Shown in pieces: positions 43,385 through 51,218 of a DNA stretch of 64,000 bases. Location of the stretch: positions 718,287-782,286 of the forward strand of contig JAVJOO010000005.1 in assembly GCA_040216735.1 (NCBI GenBank), in the 5' to 3' direction. The notes under the pieces were generated by a model, which saw only the letters and a program-made list of their open reading frames with translations, was not told the DNA's origin and ran no database searches. Position numbers and translations under genes: made by a program. Origin of the DNA: Alphaproteobacteria bacterium (GTDB lineage: Bacteria > Pseudomonadota > Alphaproteobacteria > SHVP01). The stretch's first letter is position 1. Each line of letters begins with the position of its first letter.

Positions 43385-44560
43385 ATGAGTGCCGTAGAGC
43401 AATTCGAAGAAGGTCTGACCCAGGAAGAAGAAGCCCAGATCTTCGACACCATCGACAAGTGGCTGGAGCGTGACGTTCGCCCAGTCGTCAAGAAGTTCGA
43501 CCATGCCGACGAGTATCCGCACGAGATCGTTGAGCAGATGAAGGAGATGGGCCTCTTTGGCGCCATCATCGATCAGAAGTACGGCGGGCTCGGAATGTCG
43601 GCATCGACCTACGCCAAGGTGGTCATCAAAATCACTGAGGCCTGGATGGCGTTGACCGGCATCTTCAACTCGCATCTCATCATGGCGACGCTCGTGCAGC
43701 GTTTCGGCACCGAGGAGCAAAAGCAGCGCTTCCTGCCGCGGTTTGCAACCGGCGAACTGCGCGGCGGCCTCGGCCTCACCGAGCCGAATGCCGGCACGGA
43801 CTTGCAGGGCATCCGAACGCGTGCCGACAGGGACGGCGACGACTACGTCATCAACGGCACCAAGACCTGGATCACCAACGGGATCGAAGGCACATGCTAC
43901 GCCCTGCTCACCAAAACGGATACCCAGGTCAAGCCCGCGCACAAGGGAATGAGCTTCTTCATCGTCGAGAAGGGCGATGGCTTCACTGTCTCCAAGCGCC
44001 TCGAAAAACTGGGTTACAAGTCGATTGATTCGGCCGAACTCCTGTTCGACAACTACAAGGTGTCGGCCAACAATCTCGTTGGCGGCGTCGAGGGACAGGG
44101 TTTCTATCAGGCCGCCGGCGGCCTAGAAATCGGCCGCATCAATGTTGCGGCGCGTGGCGTCGGTCTTGCGAACGCGGCACTGAGGGACGCGACTCGCTAT
44201 TCCCAGCAGCGCGAAACCTTTGGCAAGCCAATCTGCAAGCACCAGGCGATCCAGCTCAAGCTGGGCGAGATGGCGACCAAAGTCGAGGCGGCGCGCCTGC
44301 TCGTAGAGAGCGCCGCACAGGCCTACGACCGCGGCGAACGGTGCGACATGGAGGCCGGTATGGCGAAGTACTATGCCTCGGAGACCGCCGTCGAGGTTTC
44401 GCTTGAGGCGATGCGTATCCATGGTGGCTACGGTTATTCGAAGGAGTTCGATGTCGAGCGCTACTATCGAGATGCGCCGCTGATGACCATTGGCGAAGGC
44501 ACAAACGAGATGCAGCGCATCATCATCGCCAAGCAACTGATCTCGCGGAACCCCGCGTAG
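43385..44560 (+). CDS. Acyl-CoA dehydrogenase
   Basis: This 391-residue protein has all three domains: helical N-terminus (to about 125), the beta domain with GLTEPNAGTD and WITNG, and the C-terminal helical domain with RETFGKPICKHQAIQ, IHGGYGY and the catalytic Glu in GEGTNEMQR. It inserts an alpha,beta double bond in an acyl-CoA and passes electrons to ETF. No ETF or CoA ligase gene is adjacent, so the chain specificity is not clear. ATG 43385 fits the family N-terminus. Confidence 0.94.
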   Translation: MSAVEQFEEGLTQEEEAQIFDTIDKWLERDVRPVVKKFDHADEYPHEIVEQMKEMGLFGAIIDQKYGGLGMSASTYAKVVIKITEAWMALTGIFNSHLIMATLVQRFGTEEQKQRFLPRFATGELRGGLGLTEPNAGTDLQGIRTRADRDGDDYVINGTKTWITNGIEGTCYALLTKTDTQVKPAHKGMSFFIVEKGDGFTVSKRLEKLGYKSIDSAELLFDNYKVSANNLVGGVEGQGFYQAAGGLEIGRINVAARGVGLANAALRDATRYSQQRETFGKPICKHQAIQLKLGEMATKVEAARLLVESAAQAYDRGERCDMEAGMAKYYASETAVEVSLEAMRIHGGYGYSKEFDVERYYRDAPLMTIGEGTNEMQRIIIAKQLISRNPA

Positions 44561-44740
44561 CTAACCACCCTTCGGCAGTCCGAAAGACGCTCGGCGCAAA
44601 TCTCCCGTCACCTACTCGCATGTACGATGGTGGCGGCGCCTTGGATCACCTAGTGGGGATCGACGCCGCACTGATCCAATACCCTCCTTGCCGCGTATCC
44701 CATGTTAGCTGCGCGAAACGTATAACTTGAGGATTGAAGA

Positions 44741-45043
44741 ATGAACGTCTTGCAGAACACTTACCGCGTCGTCATGGATTCGGATAGAAACCCGTTGCGC
44801 CGCCTTCCTAAGGCACAGCGGTTTCAGATTATGGCGATGCTTTCCGTCATGTGGTCGATCATCTTTTCGGTCGGCATCGGAACGTGGGCATGGTTCGGCG
44901 AGCTTATGGCCTTTCATCTCTTGGTGCTTGTCGGTGTCGCCACTACCGCTTGGACGTTCGGCAGCGCCCACCAGCTCTCTCCACGTGACCTGTATCGACG
45001 TGCCGACGGGACAGCAGCGCATGACGACCTGTGGGGCGGTTAG
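44741..45043 (+). CDS. Hypothetical two-helix membrane protein, 100 residues
   Basis: Two hydrophobic segments (about 31-53 and 56-75) form a helical hairpin, with a basic N-terminus and an amphipathic C-terminal tail of about 25 residues. I cannot name the family with confidence. TTGAGGATTGAAGA gives a ribosome site before ATG 44741. It is first in a tight set: the next frame overlaps or nearly overlaps, followed by SDR, DUF3429, DUF427 and a renalase-like flavoprotein. Confidence 0.7.
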   Translation: MNVLQNTYRVVMDSDRNPLRRLPKAQRFQIMAMLSVMWSIIFSVGIGTWAWFGELMAFHLLVLVGVATTAWTFGSAHQLSPRDLYRRADGTAAHDDLWGG

Positions 45044-45054
45044 TCGCAAAGTCG

Positions 45055-45249
45055 ATGGTCACCCATGATAACGAGCGGGCGACTTATGCCCGGTTCTACG
45101 CGACGCACGTTCCGTGCGACTATTGTGGAGAACTAACCCGCGGGCGACTTCACGCAGGCGAAAAGGTCGTCCGCTGCGGTGGGTGCGGACGCGTCATCGC
45201 TACCGCCCACCACGCCGCATTCGAGGCGCGCGTAGACAGAACGTCGTGA
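45055..45249 (+). CDS. Small zinc-ribbon-like protein
   Basis: 64 residues from ATG 45055, or 72 from GTG 45031, which would overlap the upstream gene. It has CDYCG and CGGCG, four cysteines able to bind Zn. The stop overlaps the ATG of the SDR (TGATG). It is too short to assign, but the overlaps on the downstream side favour a real gene. Confidence 0.6.
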   Translation: MVTHDNERATYARFYATHVPCDYCGELTRGRLHAGEKVVRCGGCGRVIATAHHAAFEARVDRTS

Positions 45250-45953
45250 TGCCAGCCGAAGAACAACCTGCCGCGCGGGCGTTGGTATTCGGCGCCTCAG
45301 GCGCGATCGGCGGCGCACTCGCCGACGCCCTTGCAGAGCGACGCGATATTGCCGATGTCGTGCGCCTGTCGCGTCGCGATGACGCCCTTGATCTAACAGA
45401 CGAAGCCGCCTTGCGCGCCGTCGCGGCTCGGCTTTCCGATGATGGCGACCCGTTCCGAATCATGATCGATGCTACCGGTTTCCTTCATGACGGCGACAAC
45501 ACGCCGGAAAAGGCGTTGCGCCAGATCACATCTGCCCACATGGCGAAGTCATTCGCGATCAACACAATCGGGCCCGCATTGCTGCTTAAGAACTTCGTGC
45601 CACTGTTGCCGCGAACCGGTCGTGCGGTGTTCGCGACATTGTCGGCTAAAGTCGGAAGCATCGGCGACAACAAGCTGGGTGGTTGGTTCAGCTATCGTGC
45701 GTCCAAGGCGGCGCTCAATCAGATTGTGCGGACCGCCGCAATTGAACTCAAACGGCGATCACCCGAGGCCATTTGCGTCTCGCTACATCCTGGCACGGTG
45801 GCTAGTCCCCTATCAGCGCCATTCGCCAAGGCTAATCTAGACGTGAGCCCCCCAACCAAAGCAGCGGCGCAACTTCTGGCGGTGATCGACGGCCTCACCC
45901 CACGCGACAGTGGTCAGTTCTTGGACTATCGCGGAGCGCGACTGCCATGGTGA
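45249..45953 (+). CDS. Short-chain dehydrogenase/reductase, C-factor-like
   Basis: This 234-residue SDR has GASGAIGGAL as nucleotide site, an atypical IDATGF where NNAG is expected, and YRASKAAL as the Tyr/Lys pair. The short length and layout resemble C-factor/CsgA-type SDRs of unclear substrate. ATG 45249 overlaps the stop of the zinc-ribbon gene; its own stop overlaps the DUF3429 start. Confidence 0.85.
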   Translation: MPAEEQPAARALVFGASGAIGGALADALAERRDIADVVRLSRRDDALDLTDEAALRAVAARLSDDGDPFRIMIDATGFLHDGDNTPEKALRQITSAHMAKSFAINTIGPALLLKNFVPLLPRTGRAVFATLSAKVGSIGDNKLGGWFSYRASKAALNQIVRTAAIELKRRSPEAICVSLHPGTVASPLSAPFAKANLDVSPPTKAAAQLLAVIDGLTPRDSGQFLDYRGARLPW

Positions 45954-46402
45954 TGGTGCCCCGCGTGCCTCGCTCCGCTGCCGTGCTCGGCACGCTAGGC
46001 TTGACCCCATTCGTGGGCCTAGCCACCGGTGCAGCGGTGAGCGATGATTCCTTGCAGGCGGCCATGACTACGGCGCTAGTTGCTTACGGTGCCGTAATTC
46101 TATCGTTCCTGGGCGGCATTCAGTGGGGGTTGGCCCTGCAACATGGTGGCGATGGCACCCCTAGAGCCGGCCTGTTATGCCTTAGCGTGGTGCCGTCGCT
46201 AGCGGGCTGGGCCGCGCTGTTGCTGACGTCACCTTCCATAGGCGCTGGTCTGTTGGCCGGCTGTTTCGCCGCAGTGTTTGCGATAGACGCTTGGCTCAGC
46301 ATGCGTGGCGCTACCCCCTCATGGTACCCGCGCCTGCGAGCGCCCCTGACGATCATTGCCGCCACTTCTTTGATCGTCGCCAGCCTAGCCGACGTACCAT
46401 GA
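45947..46402 (+). CDS. DUF3429-family membrane protein
   Basis: This 151-residue protein has four or five hydrophobic segments and the family features LGTLGLTPF, FLGGIQWGLAL and SWYPRLRAPLT. Function unknown. The gene overlaps the SDR stop. DUF3429 genes often occur near photolyase, SDR and flavoprotein genes, as here, but no photolyase is present. Confidence 0.82.
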   Translation: MVMVPRVPRSAAVLGTLGLTPFVGLATGAAVSDDSLQAAMTTALVAYGAVILSFLGGIQWGLALQHGGDGTPRAGLLCLSVVPSLAGWAALLLTSPSIGAGLLAGCFAAVFAIDAWLSMRGATPSWYPRLRAPLTIIAATSLIVASLADVP

Positions 46403-46425
46403 ACCTGCCGAGCTGAGAGACTGCA

Positions 46426-46923
46426 GTGTCGTCTCCTATACGGATCAAATCAAAACTCGACCAAGAATCAGTTTGGGACTACCCGCGACCGCCGCGGCTC
46501 GAACCGGTACTCGAAACGCTCAAGGTCATGTTCGCGGGCACTGTGGTCGCTCAAACGCGGTCCGGCTATCGCGTGTTAGAGACCAGTCACCCGCCGGTCT
46601 ATTATATACCGCGCGGCGATGTGGTCGGCGAGTTCATCGTGAAGGCGCCAGGATCGACTTACTGCGAGTTCAAGGGACGCGCCGAATACTGGTCGCTTCA
46701 AGTTAGTGGTCTGCTGTCCAAACGAGCAGCCTGGAGCTACCCCGCTCCAACTCCAGCATTCCGTCTCATCGCCAACCATCTGGCGTTCTACGCGTCAAGA
46801 GTTGCCGCCTGCTGGGTCGGTGATGAAAGGGTCAAGCCTCAGCATGGCGACTTCTACGGTGGCTGGATAACCGAACGCATCCTTGGCCCGTTTAAAGGTG
46901 GACCCGGAACGAGGGGTTGGTAG
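46426..46923 (+). CDS. DUF427-family protein
   Basis: This 165-residue beta-rich protein fits the DUF427 fold (VVAQTRSGYRVLETSHPPVYYIPRGDV, then CEFKGRAEYW and AWSYPAP.P, and GDFYGGWIT). The domain is cytosolic with unknown ligand. It starts at GTG 46426, 23 bases after DUF3429. Confidence 0.85.
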   Translation: MSSPIRIKSKLDQESVWDYPRPPRLEPVLETLKVMFAGTVVAQTRSGYRVLETSHPPVYYIPRGDVVGEFIVKAPGSTYCEFKGRAEYWSLQVSGLLSKRAAWSYPAPTPAFRLIANHLAFYASRVAACWVGDERVKPQHGDFYGGWITERILGPFKGGPGTRGW

Positions 46924-47018
46924 CAGAGTATGGGAGGCGGCAATCTAGCCCCAAGCAACAGCAGGGACATTCCAGTCGACGAGATGGACCTCGCGAACCA
47001 GCATGCTGTGTGTTTTTC

Positions 47019-47987
47019 ATGAGCGGCACACTCGTTGTCGGCGCGGGCATGGCAGGGCTTACCTGTGCGCGGGCGCTTCATCATGCAGGCGAGACCGTAT
47101 TCGTCCTCGACAAAGGGCGTGGAGTTGGCGGACGAATGGCGACGCGACGTGCGGCAACGCCAGTTGGTGAAATCGGCTTCGACCATGGCGCACAATACGT
47201 CTCCGCTTGCTCGCCTGATTTTGCCACGCTGCTTGAGCAACAACACGATGCAGCGGCCATCTGGGACGACGCCTCCCTCGATAGGCATTATGTTGGCTTG
47301 CCTGGTATGTCGGGCCTGCCGCGCGCCTTGGCTTCCGGGCTTGACCTGCGCCTGGCCACCGAGGTCACAGAAATCCGCCGGACGGACACCGGCTGGACAG
47401 TGATTGCAGGCGAGGAGTGTTTCGTGGCTGATCGTGTGGTCGTCGCCGTACCTGCGCCACAGGTACCCCCGCTTCTCGGGGACGATCACCGGTTTTTGGC
47501 CGCATTGGATGCGGTCGAAATGGCACCGTGCCTGGCGCTAATGGCGGCGTTTCCCGCTGATTCTGCCGCACCCTTTGTCTCTCAGCACACGCCGGAGGCC
47601 ACCTTGGGTTTCGTGGCGCGCAACAGCAGCAAGCCGGGGCGTACGGATATGGTGACCACCTGGGTTGCGCAGGCTGGCCCTGTGTTCTCTGCCACGCACC
47701 TCGAAGAGAGCACAAATGAGATATCCCGCCGACTTCTGACCCTGCTGTGCGAGAGGATTGGTGTCGACCCGTCGGCCGCACTCTACGTGGACGCACATCG
47801 CTGGCGCTATGCCCGAGTGACGGCGGCTCTCGGAAAGCCCTTCATGCGGGATGAAAGTGGCACGCTGTATCTTGGCGGTGATTGGTGCCTCGGTGCGCGG
47901 GTAGAGGCTGCCTGGATCAGTGGCACCGAAATCGCGCGCGACATACTCGCTCAGGCGGGCCTGGTCAGACCTACCACTGGCCAGTGA
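47019..47987 (+). CDS. Renalase-like NAD(P)/FAD-dependent amine oxidase
   Basis: This 322-residue flavoprotein begins MSGTLVVGAGMAGLTCA and has the dinucleotide strand ending FVLDKGRGVGGRMATRR, typical of renalase-type enzymes, plus the C-terminal FAD contact LGGDWCLGARVEAAWISG. It would oxidise a dihydro-nicotinamide-like or amine substrate. Its stop TGA is the first three bases of an IS left-end sequence, so the natural C-terminus may have been altered slightly. It lies last in the DUF3429/DUF427 operon and has no clear ribosome site of its own. Confidence 0.85.
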   Translation: MSGTLVVGAGMAGLTCARALHHAGETVFVLDKGRGVGGRMATRRAATPVGEIGFDHGAQYVSACSPDFATLLEQQHDAAAIWDDASLDRHYVGLPGMSGLPRALASGLDLRLATEVTEIRRTDTGWTVIAGEECFVADRVVVAVPAPQVPPLLGDDHRFLAALDAVEMAPCLALMAAFPADSAAPFVSQHTPEATLGFVARNSSKPGRTDMVTTWVAQAGPVFSATHLEESTNEISRRLLTLLCERIGVDPSAALYVDAHRWRYARVTAALGKPFMRDESGTLYLGGDWCLGARVEAAWISGTEIARDILAQAGLVRPTTGQ

Positions 47988-48123
47988 CCTGCATCCCAGA
48001 AATTGGTCCGGGGCGATAGGGAGAGTCCGACTAATCTGACCTTGTAGGAGTGACGTGCCCCCTAAAAACTATTCCAGGATGATTGAGAGAGTCCGGCTAA
48101 TCTGACCTTGTAAGGAGGAAGAG

Positions 48124-48402
48124 ATTAGCCGGAAACGTTACACACCAGAAGAGATCATCGCGATGCTGCGGGACGCCGAGGTGCGGCTGTCGCAGGGCGA
48201 GAAGATTGGCTTGATCTGTAAAGGTCTCGCGATCTCGGAACAGAGCTACTACCGCTGGCGCCGGGAGTACGGGGGCCTGAAGGTCGACCAGGCCGAGCGT
48301 CTGAAGGACCTGGAGAAGGAGAATCCGCGCCTGCGCAAGGCGGTCTCCGACCTGACGGTGGACAAGATGATCCTGAACGAGGCGCTCTCGGGAAACTACT
48401 AA
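48124..48402 (+). CDS. IS3-family (IS407 group) transposase OrfA, possibly with ATT start
   Basis: This 92-residue reading has the OrfA helix-turn-helix (EEIIAMLRDAEVRLSQGEKI...) and the following SEQSYYRWRREYGG, with a Leu-rich zipper region (AERLKDLEKENPRLRKAV) typical of the group. The perfect ribosome site AAGGAGG lies before ATT 48124 (ISRKRYTPEE), where relatives have ATG. Either ATT is used, or the start was lost by point mutation and translation begins at ATG 48163. OrfB is truncated, so transposition is not expected. Confidence 0.7.
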   Translation: MSRKRYTPEEIIAMLRDAEVRLSQGEKIGLICKGLAISEQSYYRWRREYGGLKVDQAERLKDLEKENPRLRKAVSDLTVDKMILNEALSGNY

Positions 48403-48961
48403 GCCCAGCACGCCGCCGGGCGGCAGTGCGCCATATCCGGGGCGTTCTCGATCTTCGGCGGCGACGAGATCCACCCACCGGCCGACGGCATCTGGACGAG
48501 ATTGTGGTGAAGATCGCCGGACGTCGCATGTATCTCTGGCGCGCGGTCGACGACGAGGGCGAAGTGCTGGATGTCCTGGTACAGAAACGCCGCAACAAGG
48601 CCGCAGCCTTGAAGCCGCTGCGCAGACTTCTGAAAAACCAGAGCGTTCACTCCGAAACAATCACCACGGACGGGCTGGCGTCGTATGGCGCGGTGGTCTC
48701 GGACTTGAACCTGACGAACCGCCATTGGCCAGGTGGCATTCGTGAGATAACCGCGCTGAAAACTCCCACCTGGTGATCCGGCGCCGGGAGCGGAAGCAGC
48801 AGAAGTTCAAATCGCAGGGCTCAGCCCAACGATTCCTTGCCGCTCATGCTGCCTTCTACAACACCTTCAATATCCAGACCCACCTGATCTCCCGACGAAC
48901 TCTTCGGAGCATGAGAGCCCAAGCTGATCGGGCGTGGGAGGTTTCTACCATCGCTGCTTGA
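48403..48961 (+). pseudogene. IS6-family transposase remnant fused to OrfB start, frameshifted
   Basis: Reading from the OrfA end, a frame gives KLLSPARRRAAVRHIRG (OrfB start of the IS3 element). It joins in frame, at about 48440, to RRRRDPPTGRRHLDEIVVKIAG and LWRAVDDEGEVLDVLV of an IS6-type DDE transposase. The first Asp (LDE) and second Asp (TTDGLASYG) are present. Near 48747 a single-base loss shifts the frame, so the third acidic residue (NRAENSH) and the tail RERKQQKF...AFYNTFN lie in another frame ending at 48961. The N-terminus of the IS6 protein is missing. Confidence 0.8.
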
Positions 48962-49073
48962 ATCAGCAAAACTGCGGGCGCCTCTTTGCGCTAAGCCAAG
49001 TTAACTTGTCAGCACCCCTCAAGCAGCTAAGCAGCGAAGAGAAAGCGCAGTGGTATTGTTTCCCTGGGAGTCT

Positions 49074-50006
49074 CTAGTCAAGCCTGCCGCCCACTGGGCC
49101 CAATGGCTCGAGAGAGCACGGTTCGCCGATCTGCTGAAGTAAGTTGATTTCAATTGTCCTGCAGAGACTGGACATCGGTGTGTCGTTGAACGAACCGTCA
49201 AAAGGATTGTCAAGATTTCGTCCCACTTCTTCAATGGTCAGAAATATTGTCGCGACTATTGTGACAAGGACAATGTTGGAGATCGCGAAGGCATTCAATT
49301 CGCTCAGAATTACGACGATCGCCAAGCAATATGCCAACATCTTGGTGTAAAACGCGTAGCCCCAAGCGAGGACCGTGCTCTTAAGACCTTCGGCCTGACC
49401 TTGACGACTTGATATGTCCGAAATCAGCTCCAGTATCTTGACGACGACAAGCTGATCTCTTTCCTTAAAATACTCGGACACGCTCTCCGTCTGGACCGTC
49501 AGAATCTGGAGCGCCTTGTTTGAAGCGTCTTGCACCCAATGCATTTCGTCCGGGGAGAATAGGGCCCTTCCGTTGACTGTTCTTTTCCAAAGTTGCCCAT
49601 CCCAGTCGCTTCCCTCCTGGCGTCGCAACTGCAGGCGTAAAGCGTTGACGTAGCCGATCTGTCGATAAACGAACCGCCGTTTAAACTCGCGATCATCGGC
49701 CGAATTTGCAGAGAACAGACGCATCATCGAGATGACGTAGAGAGCGAGATTGCGGTTCGCGGGAACAAGGCCACCCCATATTTGACGCCCTTGGGACCAT
49801 CGCCCATACCCTACGTTGATCCTGAACGCTAAGAATATAGACGCTGACCCAATAAGAACTCCTGTCGTAGTTGCCGGAAACAGAAGATCCCGGTAGCCAG
49901 AGTCTGCAACAAATGCCGCCGCTACCGAAGCGCCGCCTAATAGCACCAGTTTCCGGGTCACGACTGCCAGCAGTCTGTGAACATTCGTGCGACTGCGAAC
50001 TAACAC
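49074..50006 (-). CDS. Bestrophin-family (UPF0187) membrane channel-like protein
   Basis: This 310-residue protein has the bestrophin signature NPFDGSFNDTPMSSLCRTIEINLL near the C-terminus and hydrophobic helices at about 18-60 and 210-260, as in bacterial bestrophin anion or cation channels. The start GTG 50006 (AAGG upstream) overlaps the stop TAG of the preceding small gene, and it matches where the family begins; the 61 extra codons in frame upstream have no family match. It lies just right of the IS relics. Confidence 0.85.
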   Translation of the reverse strand: MLVRSRTNVHRLLAVVTRKLVLLGGASVAAAFVADSGYRDLLFPATTTGVLIGSASIFLAFRINVGYGRWSQGRQIWGGLVPANRNLALYVISMMRLFSANSADDREFKRRFVYRQIGYVNALRLQLRRQEGSDWDGQLWKRTVNGRALFSPDEMHWVQDASNKALQILTVQTESVSEYFKERDQLVVVKILELISDISSRQGQAEGLKSTVLAWGYAFYTKMLAYCLAIVVILSELNAFAISNIVLVTIVATIFLTIEEVGRNLDNPFDGSFNDTPMSSLCRTIEINLLQQIGEPCSLEPLGPVGGRLD

Positions 50007-50284
50007 TAGCCCTTGTCTTTCAGGTGCAGACGATCGCTCGAAAGTGCTCGCGGCAAAGACTGCCGAAGCGTGCGCCCGAGGCTTGAATCTCCCTCTACAG
50101 TCAGGGTTCCAAAGCTGCTTGTCGCGGTGGCGTGTGCATGAGAACGAAGAAGCTCCCTCACCCCCTGCACACTGACTATGAAACGCCACGGTCTACTAGG
50201 TGGGAAAACCTTGAAGTCGGGATCGAGCACTTCACCAGTTTGGATGTTTATGTAGTCGGCAGGGCCGACCCGCGTGTGCTCCAT
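50006..50284 (-). CDS. Hypothetical protein coupled to bestrophin gene
   Basis: This 92-residue protein has no recognised family. The central part is basic/hydrophobic (FPPSRPWRFIVSVQGVRELLR) and the C-terminus is polar. Its TAG stop shares a G with the GTG start of the bestrophin gene, giving direct coupling, so co-expression is probable. AGAGGGG lies about 12 bases before the ATG. Confidence 0.6.
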   Translation of the reverse strand: MEHTRVGPADYINIQTGEVLDPDFKVFPPSRPWRFIVSVQGVRELLRSHAHATATSSFGTLTVEGDSSLGRTLRQSLPRALSSDRLHLKDKG

Positions 50285-50641
50285 TAATTGGCGACCCCTC
50301 TCGCGACCCTCGGCATTTAGTGAGTATCAAATGAGCAAGCGAAATTTTGCAGATAGAAGCGGTAACTCTACAGTCGCCAAAATTGCTGCCGACGGAAGGG
50401 TCAATGCCTTCGAGTACGCCAATCGGTCGGTCTGCTGATCAAAGTTGCGCCGTAGAATCATGGGGCCCTTTGTTCTTTACCTTCTGTTTCTTTCTTCCGC
50501 TCTCATTTTTGGCGCGTTCTTACACTAGTCGCGAATATGGTTTTTTCAGCGTCTGCGCCACCGAGAAGAAACAGAGGTCCGGAGTCTCCGGTCAACGGGG
50601 CAGCTAGAGTAAAGACCATTCCACTTAGCAACCTAGGACGG
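50285..50641. other. Intergenic region without a supported gene
   Basis: These 357 bases lie upstream of the small bestrophin-coupled gene. One plus-strand frame (50347-50607) with a hydrophobic segment lacks a good ribosome site. I see no other structure. Confidence 0.5.
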
Positions 50642-50938
50642 TCACCACGCGTCTGATTGTAGGTTCGCCCCAGGCCCTTGAAGTGATCCAGTTTCATCGA
50701 CCTGCTTGCCAATGAGAGACATCAGTTGGTCGGATCCTTGTCTATTCAATGCAAAGGTCTTGACGAACTCTTCCAGCGCAAGTGTCTTTTCTGACACGAC
50801 TGAGCGCCCCGCAAGACGAGTTTCCGTTCGGTAGCTGACATGCGGGATACCGGCCCGACTAATAACACTTGTCACCTTTGTGACTATATGGCGCCACTCA
50901 GTGTCAGCCCGCTCAAACACTGCGGAACCCTCTCTCAT
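50642..50938 (-). CDS. Hypothetical protein, 98 residues
   Basis: No family is recognised. The ATG follows an excellent ribosome site (GGAGGCGAT), which argues for a real gene. The protein is soluble, with a charged N-terminus, a beta-like ETRLAGRSVVSEKT and a helical C-terminal half (ALEEFVKTFALN). It diverges from fliG by 280 bases. Confidence 0.6.
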   Translation of the reverse strand: MREGSAVFERADTEWRHIVTKVTSVISRAGIPHVSYRTETRLAGRSVVSEKTLALEEFVKTFALNRQGSDQLMSLIGKQVDETGSLQGPGANLQSDAW

Positions 50939-51218
50939 ATCGCCTCCCGTATGCCGACTATCAGACCGTCCAGAAAAGCCTGATCGCCGCTCGTCTAGCT
51001 GTCCTCCTTAGCCGTAAAGGGTCACACCAAGGAGAAGCAGTTTCATCGAAGCCAAAATGGACAGATAGGTCTCAATTTATCCAGAAGTGGCAGCATTTTG
51101 ATCCGAATTGGATGCAATGCCTCGGGGGCGAGGACAAGCCGCGCACTATTTTCTGAGAACCGTTTCGGGCCTTGCCGCGAAGCCAATAAACCGCCCATGC
51201 CCCAGAACAGAAGAGAAC

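Larger units (their letters stand above)
47985..49018 (+). mobile_element. Composite, degenerate IS region (IS3/IS407-type plus IS6-type remnants)
   Basis: Two tandem copies of an IS left end occur (47985-48050 and from 48051), each starting TGAC.TGC and sharing CTAATCTGACCTTGTA at the same offset of 66 bases. The second copy leads into an IS3-type orfA, then the start of orfB, which passes directly into an N-terminally truncated IS6-type transposase that has a frameshift. The right edge, CTTGTCAGCACCCC at 49005-49018, may be an IS6-type end. The region is a relic of at least two elements and is probably not mobile. Confidence 0.75.

Noticed and set aside
50347..50607. 86-residue plus-strand frame with a hydrophobic segment
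   Set aside because: No good ribosome site, no family, and poor amino-acid make-up; kept only as a note on the gap.
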